64,000 bases of DNA from Stutzerimonas xanthomarina (lineage in GTDB: Bacteria > Pseudomonadota > Gammaproteobacteria > Pseudomonadales > Pseudomonadaceae). The position numbers were made by a program, and so were the translations under genes. Each line of letters opens with the position of its first letter. Position 1 is the stretch's first letter. The notes beneath the pieces were generated by a model. The model ran no database searches and was not told the DNA's origin. It saw only the letters and a program-made list of their open reading frames with translations. This document shows positions 60,235 to 64,000 of the stretch, one piece after another. The stretch covers positions 124,001-188,000 of the forward strand of contig NZ_RHQM01000004.1 of the NCBI RefSeq assembly GCF_003935375.1, in the 5' to 3' direction.

Positions 60235-62003
60235 ACGCTGATCATCTCCCCGGGACGTTTGAGGTAGTAGGTGCGGATCGCATGCGCTGCCTTGAATGCC
60301 AGTGCGCCGACGGTGCCCGTTGGGTTGTAGCCGGGGTTCTGCGGAAAGGCCGATGCGCCGACCACGAACAGGTTCGGCACATCCCAGACCTGCAGGTGCT
60401 TGTTTACCGAACTGGTAGAAGGATCAGCCCCCATGACGAAACCACCGACCACGTGGGAGGACTGATAGGACGTGTTGGACCACGGCCCTTTGCGCGGGCT
60501 GGCGACTATCATTTTCGGATTCAGCGCCCTGGCGATCTCAGCCGTTTTGTCGGTGACGTACTGCGCCATGCGCAGGTCGTTGTCGGTGAAGTCGAAGGTA
60601 ATCCGTAGCAGTGGTCGGCCGTGCGGATCGGTGTAGTTCGGGTCCAGCGACAGGTAGTTGTTGCGGGTGCTGTAGTTGCTCGCTTCGCAACCGATGGACA
60701 TGCTGTTGGCGTAGTACTGCACCGTCGTCTTCTTCCACTCCGAGCCCCACTTGGGCGTGCCAGGCGGTACCGGACGGGAGTTGATGGGCGCTGCGCCAAT
60801 GGGCGTCACCCGCGTGCTGCCGCCGCCGACAAAGCCCAGCCCGGAATGGTCAAAATTGTCGTTGTTGAAGTCATCGATGCCCATGCCGATGGCGCCGCCA
60901 CCGATGAAGGGGTTGAAGTTCTTGTCGTCGAAGAACAGCTGCACGCTGTTGGCCGTCTGGTAGGCGTAGTTGCGCCCGGTGGTACCGGTGTTGCTTAGCG
61001 GGTCGTAGGGCTGGCCGATGCCGGAGAGCAGCATCAGGCGTACGTTTTCGAAGGTGAACGCGGCGACCACGACGATATCCGCCGGCTGTTCCCATCGGTC
61101 GCCGTTGGAATCCACATAGACGATGCCAGTGGCGCGCTTGCCGGTGCTGTCCTTCGTTACCTCCAGCACTTCGCAATGGGTCTTGGCGGTGAAATTGGGC
61201 AGGCGTGCCAGCGATGGCAGCACGTTGACGATGGCGCTTGCCTTGGAATAGTTGGCGCAGCCGTAGTTGGTGCAGAACCCGCAGAAGGTGCACGGCCCCA
61301 TCGTTACGCCGTACTGGTTGGTATAGGCCTGCGAAGCCAACGCCGATGGCACCGGGAACGGCGTGTAGCCCATGTCACGTGCGGCATCGGCGAACAGCAC
61401 GGGCGCGAAGGTCTGCTTGGTCGGCGGGTTGGGGTACTCCCTGGACCGTGCGCCCTCGAACGGATTGCCACCGTCGACGACGTTGCCTCCTATGTTGCCG
61501 GCCTTGCCGGACACGCCGGCCACACGCTCGAAGGCATCGTAGTGCGGCTCCATTTCTTCCCAGGTGGTGCCCCAGTCCTGCAGGGCCAGCCCTTCGATGG
61601 ACGCTTCGCCGTAACGCTCGACCAGATGGCTCCGGAGGCGAAACTCTTCCGGCTGAAAGCGAAAGGTGATGCCAGCCCAGTGGTTACCCGCTCCACCGGT
61701 GCCGTTGCCGGGGTGAAAGGAGCCCCAGGTACGCATCGGCAGCGCGGTTTCGCTTGGCTTGTTGCGCATCGTGCAGGTGTTCTGGCGGGTGCGCAGCATG
61801 AGCTCCTGGCGAATCACGTAGCGCAGCTCGTCGGTCACCGAGGCGATATTGAAGTCGCTGGCGGTATCACGCCAGGCACCCCGCTCGAACCCCATGATCG
61901 TCAGGCCCTCATCGGCGAGTTCCTTGGCGATGATCGACCCGGCCCAGCCGAGCCCTACCACCACGACGTCGGTTGAAGGCAGTTTTTTGGTCATATCCTT
62001 CAT
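60231..62003 (-). CDS. GMC-family flavoprotein subunit of a gluconate-2-dehydrogenase-type complex
   Basis: About 590 residues. FAD motif VVVVGLGWAGSIIAKELADE at the N terminus; active-site region SSHVVGGFVMGADPSTSSVN and NLFVVGASAFPQNPGYNPTG at the C terminus. A cysteine cluster CTFCGFCTNYGC could bind an Fe-S cluster, as in related FAD glucose dehydrogenases. Starts at 62018, 62003 and 61994 are all in frame; 62003 is chosen because GGAG precedes it by nine bases. It lies between the Tat small subunit and the cytochrome gene. The gluconate, polyol or other sugar-acid substrate cannot be fixed from sequence. Confidence 0.86.
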   Translation of the reverse strand: MKDMTKKLPSTDVVVVGLGWAGSIIAKELADEGLTIMGFERGAWRDTASDFNIASVTDELRYVIRQELMLRTRQNTCTMRNKPSETALPMRTWGSFHPGNGTGGAGNHWAGITFRFQPEEFRLRSHLVERYGEASIEGLALQDWGTTWEEMEPHYDAFERVAGVSGKAGNIGGNVVDGGNPFEGARSREYPNPPTKQTFAPVLFADAARDMGYTPFPVPSALASQAYTNQYGVTMGPCTFCGFCTNYGCANYSKASAIVNVLPSLARLPNFTAKTHCEVLEVTKDSTGKRATGIVYVDSNGDRWEQPADIVVVAAFTFENVRLMLLSGIGQPYDPLSNTGTTGRNYAYQTANSVQLFFDDKNFNPFIGGGAIGMGIDDFNNDNFDHSGLGFVGGGSTRVTPIGAAPINSRPVPPGTPKWGSEWKKTTVQYYANSMSIGCEASNYSTRNNYLSLDPNYTDPHGRPLLRITFDFTDNDLRMAQYVTDKTAEIARALNPKMIVASPRKGPWSNTSYQSSHVVGGFVMGADPSTSSVNKHLQVWDVPNLFVVGASAFPQNPGYNPTGTVGALAFKAAHAIRTYYLKRPGEMISV

Positions 62004-62740
62004 CCCTTGCGACTCCATGAGGAACTGCCGATGATCGACAGCGGTACCAGATCCAGCTTCTCGTTATGCCGGTCGATGTAGGGGCGATAGTCGTAACGGG
62101 CACCGGGGAAGCCGAGCATCTTCCAGCTGACCATGTCGCGATTGCCGCCGTAGATCGGGTCGGCGAAGAATCCCTCCATGGCGTTTTGCAGAATCTGTTC
62201 GAAGAACACCTCTGACTCGATGCCTTCGAAGGCGATATCGCCACTCTCCATCTTCCTGAGCACGTCATCGCACTGGTCACCTTCCAGCTCGCTGAAACGC
62301 TTGCCGAACGTCGCCTGGCAATGCCTGCCCAGCTGTTCGATACCGACCCGGTAGCGCTCGGCAGGCACCAAGTCCGAGGGCGGTTCGACGCCAGGCACAA
62401 ACGGACCATGCTGATAGAGCCGCTCATAGCGGCCATAGTGGCCGGCCAGCTGGCGGTCGATGAACACCGCACAACCCGCCTCCTTGCCGCTGACTGAAAG
62501 ATCGTCGGCAGGGATCAGGCGCTCGACGATCGCCTCCACCTCCCGGGCCTCCTCAAGAGTAAAGAACTGCCAGCCCTTGGCCTCGTAATGCAGCGGGCCG
62601 TTATGGTCGAAGGGCAGCCACTGCGGTACGCCGTTGACGGTAACGGCCTTCGCGGTCGCGGCGACCCCGGCCGCCACGGTAGCGGCCGATGCAGTGAGCA
62701 GCTTGCGTCGGGTCAATCCGTTGGGGGGATTTGTAGGCAT
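62000..62740 (-). CDS. Tat-exported gluconate 2-dehydrogenase subunit 3 family protein
   Basis: 246 residues with a twin-arginine signal (TRRKLLTASAATVAAGVAAT) and the subunit-3 domain: LTLEEAREVEAIVERLIPAD-type start, KEAGCAVFIDRQLAGHYG and the end DMVSWKMLGFPGARYDYRP. First gene of the three-gene unit; AAGGAG precedes the ATG. It should escort the folded flavoprotein through the Tat pathway. Paralogous to the shorter protein at 38.2 kb. Confidence 0.88.
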   Translation of the reverse strand: MPTNPPNGLTRRKLLTASAATVAAGVAATAKAVTVNGVPQWLPFDHNGPLHYEAKGWQFFTLEEAREVEAIVERLIPADDLSVSGKEAGCAVFIDRQLAGHYGRYERLYQHGPFVPGVEPPSDLVPAERYRVGIEQLGRHCQATFGKRFSELEGDQCDDVLRKMESGDIAFEGIESEVFFEQILQNAMEGFFADPIYGGNRDMVSWKMLGFPGARYDYRPYIDRHNEKLDLVPLSIIGSSSWSRKG

Positions 62741-63194
62741 CTCGACTCCTTATGAACCAATGGATCGGGGTCGCGCGGCTTGGGAAGTTCCACTCGGAAA
62801 ACGGCCCGGCGGAGCACGCTGACCGCCATGCCGAACTGCCTCGGAATGCGCGCCTAGCTGCACAAACTTCGCAACAAAATAAAGCGCCAGGGCCACGGAA
62901 CCCCTGTCCCGAAGTCGGACAGCCAGACGGCGAATGACGTTCAAACCAAATAGCTAGAGCGGTTGCAGGCGCTGACTGAGGGGTAGGAGCAGCAGACTCG
63001 ACATAGGCCTTTGGAATTTCCAACGGGTGAGCAGGACAAGCGATATGTCCGTTTGCCCTCTGAGGGCACGCTTGACGCCGCATGACCCGATGGATAGGCA
63101 CATCGAAAGGCTGAACATCGATGCGCCGCGGTCCTGCGGCGCATGACGTGTCAAAACGCGGCTGCGCTCTCCTACCCGCGGCCTTCCTCGCCCA
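62741..63194. other. Gene-free region upstream of the gluconate-dehydrogenase-type operon
   Basis: 454 bases between the small-subunit start and the gamma-glutamyltransferase stop. No gene with coding character was seen on either strand. It should hold the promoter of the three-subunit operon (AT-richer part near 62860-62890) and the end of the ggt transcript. Confidence 0.6.
63121..63144 (-). terminator. Hairpin downstream of ggt
   Basis: Nine-bp stem ATGCGCCGC/GCGGCGCAT with a six-base loop, 50 bases after the ggt stop. No T-run follows in the ggt direction, so termination would be weak or Rho-assisted. Confidence 0.45.
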
Positions 63195-64000
63195 TCAAGG
63201 CTTGACGACCATCCCCACTCCACGACCGCGCGGGTCTGAGCCGGTCTGCAGGCGCGTGCCATCGACGCGTATCGCCTGGATATCACCCATCAGCCAGCCC
63301 TGATCCTCGAGCGTGTAGCCCATGGCTTTCAGCTCGTCGGCAACCTTGCCGGTCAGCGGTGCGTGGGCGTCGTAGTAGATGGTGTCCTTCGGCAGCAGTT
63401 GATGGTGCACGCGTTGTGCGGCCACGGCTTTTTCCAGCGGCATGTCGAAGTCGTAGACGTTGTTCAGCACCTGGAAGATCGAGGTGAAGATGCGCGAACC
63501 GCCCGGCGTGCCAAGCACCAGGCTGACCTTGCCATCCCGCGTGACGATGCTCGGGCTCATGGACGACAGCATGCGCTTGCCCGGTTCGATGGCGTTGGCG
63601 TCGCTACCGACCACACCGAAGGCGTTGGCGACGCCCGGCTTGGCGCTGAAGTCGTCCATCTCGTCGTTGAGGAGGAAGCCGGCGCCCTTGACCACCACGC
63701 CGCTGCCGTAGTCCAGATTGAGGGTGTAGGTGTTGCTGACTGCATTGCCGTCGGCATCGACGATGGAGAAGTGGGTCGTCTGCCGCGGTTCGAGGCCCGG
63801 GCGCACCTTCTCGGTTTCGGAAATGGCCGTGGGATTTATCTCGGCAGCGCGCTGCTTCAGGTAGTCAGCCGATGTCAGCTTCGCGACCGGCACGTCGGAA
63901 TAGTCCGGGTCGCCCAGGTAGTCGGCACGGTCGGCAAAGACGCGCTTCTCGATCTCCGCCAGCAGGTGGATGTAGCGTGCCGAGTTCAACTCGACGCCCT
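63195..64000 (-). CDS. ggt: Gamma-glutamyltransferase, C-terminal part (5' end outside window)
   Basis: Periplasmic enzyme that hydrolyses or transfers the gamma-glutamyl group of glutathione and similar compounds. The visible 268 residues cover the end of the large subunit and the small subunit. The catalytic threonine after autocleavage is in RQTTHFSIVDADGNAVSNTYTLN, and GSRIFTSIFQVLNNVYDFDM plus the terminal DPRGRGVGMVV match the small subunit. The frame runs open to the window edge (reading GVELNSARYIHLL), so the start is beyond it. Confidence 0.92.
   Translation of the reverse strand, partial: GVELNSARYIHLLAEIEKRVFADRADYLGDPDYSDVPVAKLTSADYLKQRAAEINPTAISETEKVRPGLEPRQTTHFSIVDADGNAVSNTYTLNLDYGSGVVVKGAGFLLNDEMDDFSAKPGVANAFGVVGSDANAIEPGKRMLSSMSPSIVTRDGKVSLVLGTPGGSRIFTSIFQVLNNVYDFDMPLEKAVAAQRVHHQLLPKDTIYYDAHAPLTGKVADELKAMGYTLEDQGWLMGDIQAIRVDGTRLQTGSDPRGRGVGMVVKP

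Noticed and set aside
62954-63286. 110-codon minus-strand frame overlapping the ggt end and the intergenic region.
   Set aside because: It overlaps the ggt 3' end in another frame, has no ribosome site and no recognisable domain.

Overview
This 64-kb window is GC-rich chromosomal DNA from a gammaproteobacterium of the Pseudomonas type, most likely the Pseudomonas stutzeri group (Stutzerimonas). The pointers are the tsdBA thiosulfate dehydrogenase pair, an AcoR-driven acetoin operon, a curli locus, MetE/MetR, GlpD and a FabH-like enzyme that resembles the P. aeruginosa PA3286 type. The assignment is by recognition only. I saw no tRNA, rRNA, CRISPR array or intact transposase.

Layout. 1-15.7 kb is mostly housekeeping: the 3' part of dapD, csdA-csdE (sulfur mobilisation), a beta-ketoacyl-ACP synthase III homologue, tsdB-tsdA, small conserved proteins, an ankyrin protein, ybaK, glpD, metE, an ExoD-family gene, metR, an SDR, a VOC protein and a LysE exporter. 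15.9-20.3 kb is a curli biogenesis locus with all genes on one strand: csgD, csgE, csgF, csgG, a CsgB-like nucleator and a very large CsgA-like curlin with 18 repeats. 20.7-24.6 kb holds a Tsx-type porin, a RutR-like TetR regulator, a LysR regulator, a retropepsin-like protein and a DUF305 membrane protein. 24.8-32.1 kb is an iron-siderophore acquisition operon (MFS, TonB receptor, two FecCD permeases, ATPase, binding protein) behind a Fur-box-like promoter.

32.1-45.3 kb carries a methyltransferase, an alcohol dehydrogenase and an SGNH hydrolase, followed by a sigma-54-controlled acetoin/2,3-butanediol operon. AcoR faces away from a region with three CGCTTTACA repeats and a GG-N10-GC sigma-54 promoter. 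The operon then encodes a Tat-exported small subunit, a GMC dehydrogenase, E1 alpha, butanediol dehydrogenase, E1 beta, a free-standing lipoyl domain, a separate E2 catalytic domain and a dedicated lipoate ligase-like protein. No E3 gene is present. 45.6-49.2 kb holds a PQQ-cytochrome c alcohol dehydrogenase that looks foreign in base composition and lacks the usual vicinal cysteine pair, plus an OprB-type porin.

49.3-54.8 kb contains an MFS-like carrier and two divergent LysR-controlled units (SDR; GST plus VOC). 54.9-58.2 kb is an AT-richer island with a SIR2 protein, a HerA ATPase and a tightly coupled KTSC-domain protein. The first two match the known SIR2-HerA (Nezha) anti-phage pair, and the KTSC gene is the least explained part. 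58.5-62.7 kb holds a VOC protein and a three-subunit gluconate-2-dehydrogenase-type flavoprotein/cytochrome complex. The window ends inside a gamma-glutamyltransferase gene.

Taken together, the second half is rich in periplasmic alcohol, polyol and sugar-acid oxidation feeding c-type cytochromes, combined with cytosolic acetoin cleavage. The two best candidates for new biology are the SIR2-HerA-KTSC operon and the acetoin operon with a split E2, its own lipoate ligase and a Tat/GMC unit at its head.
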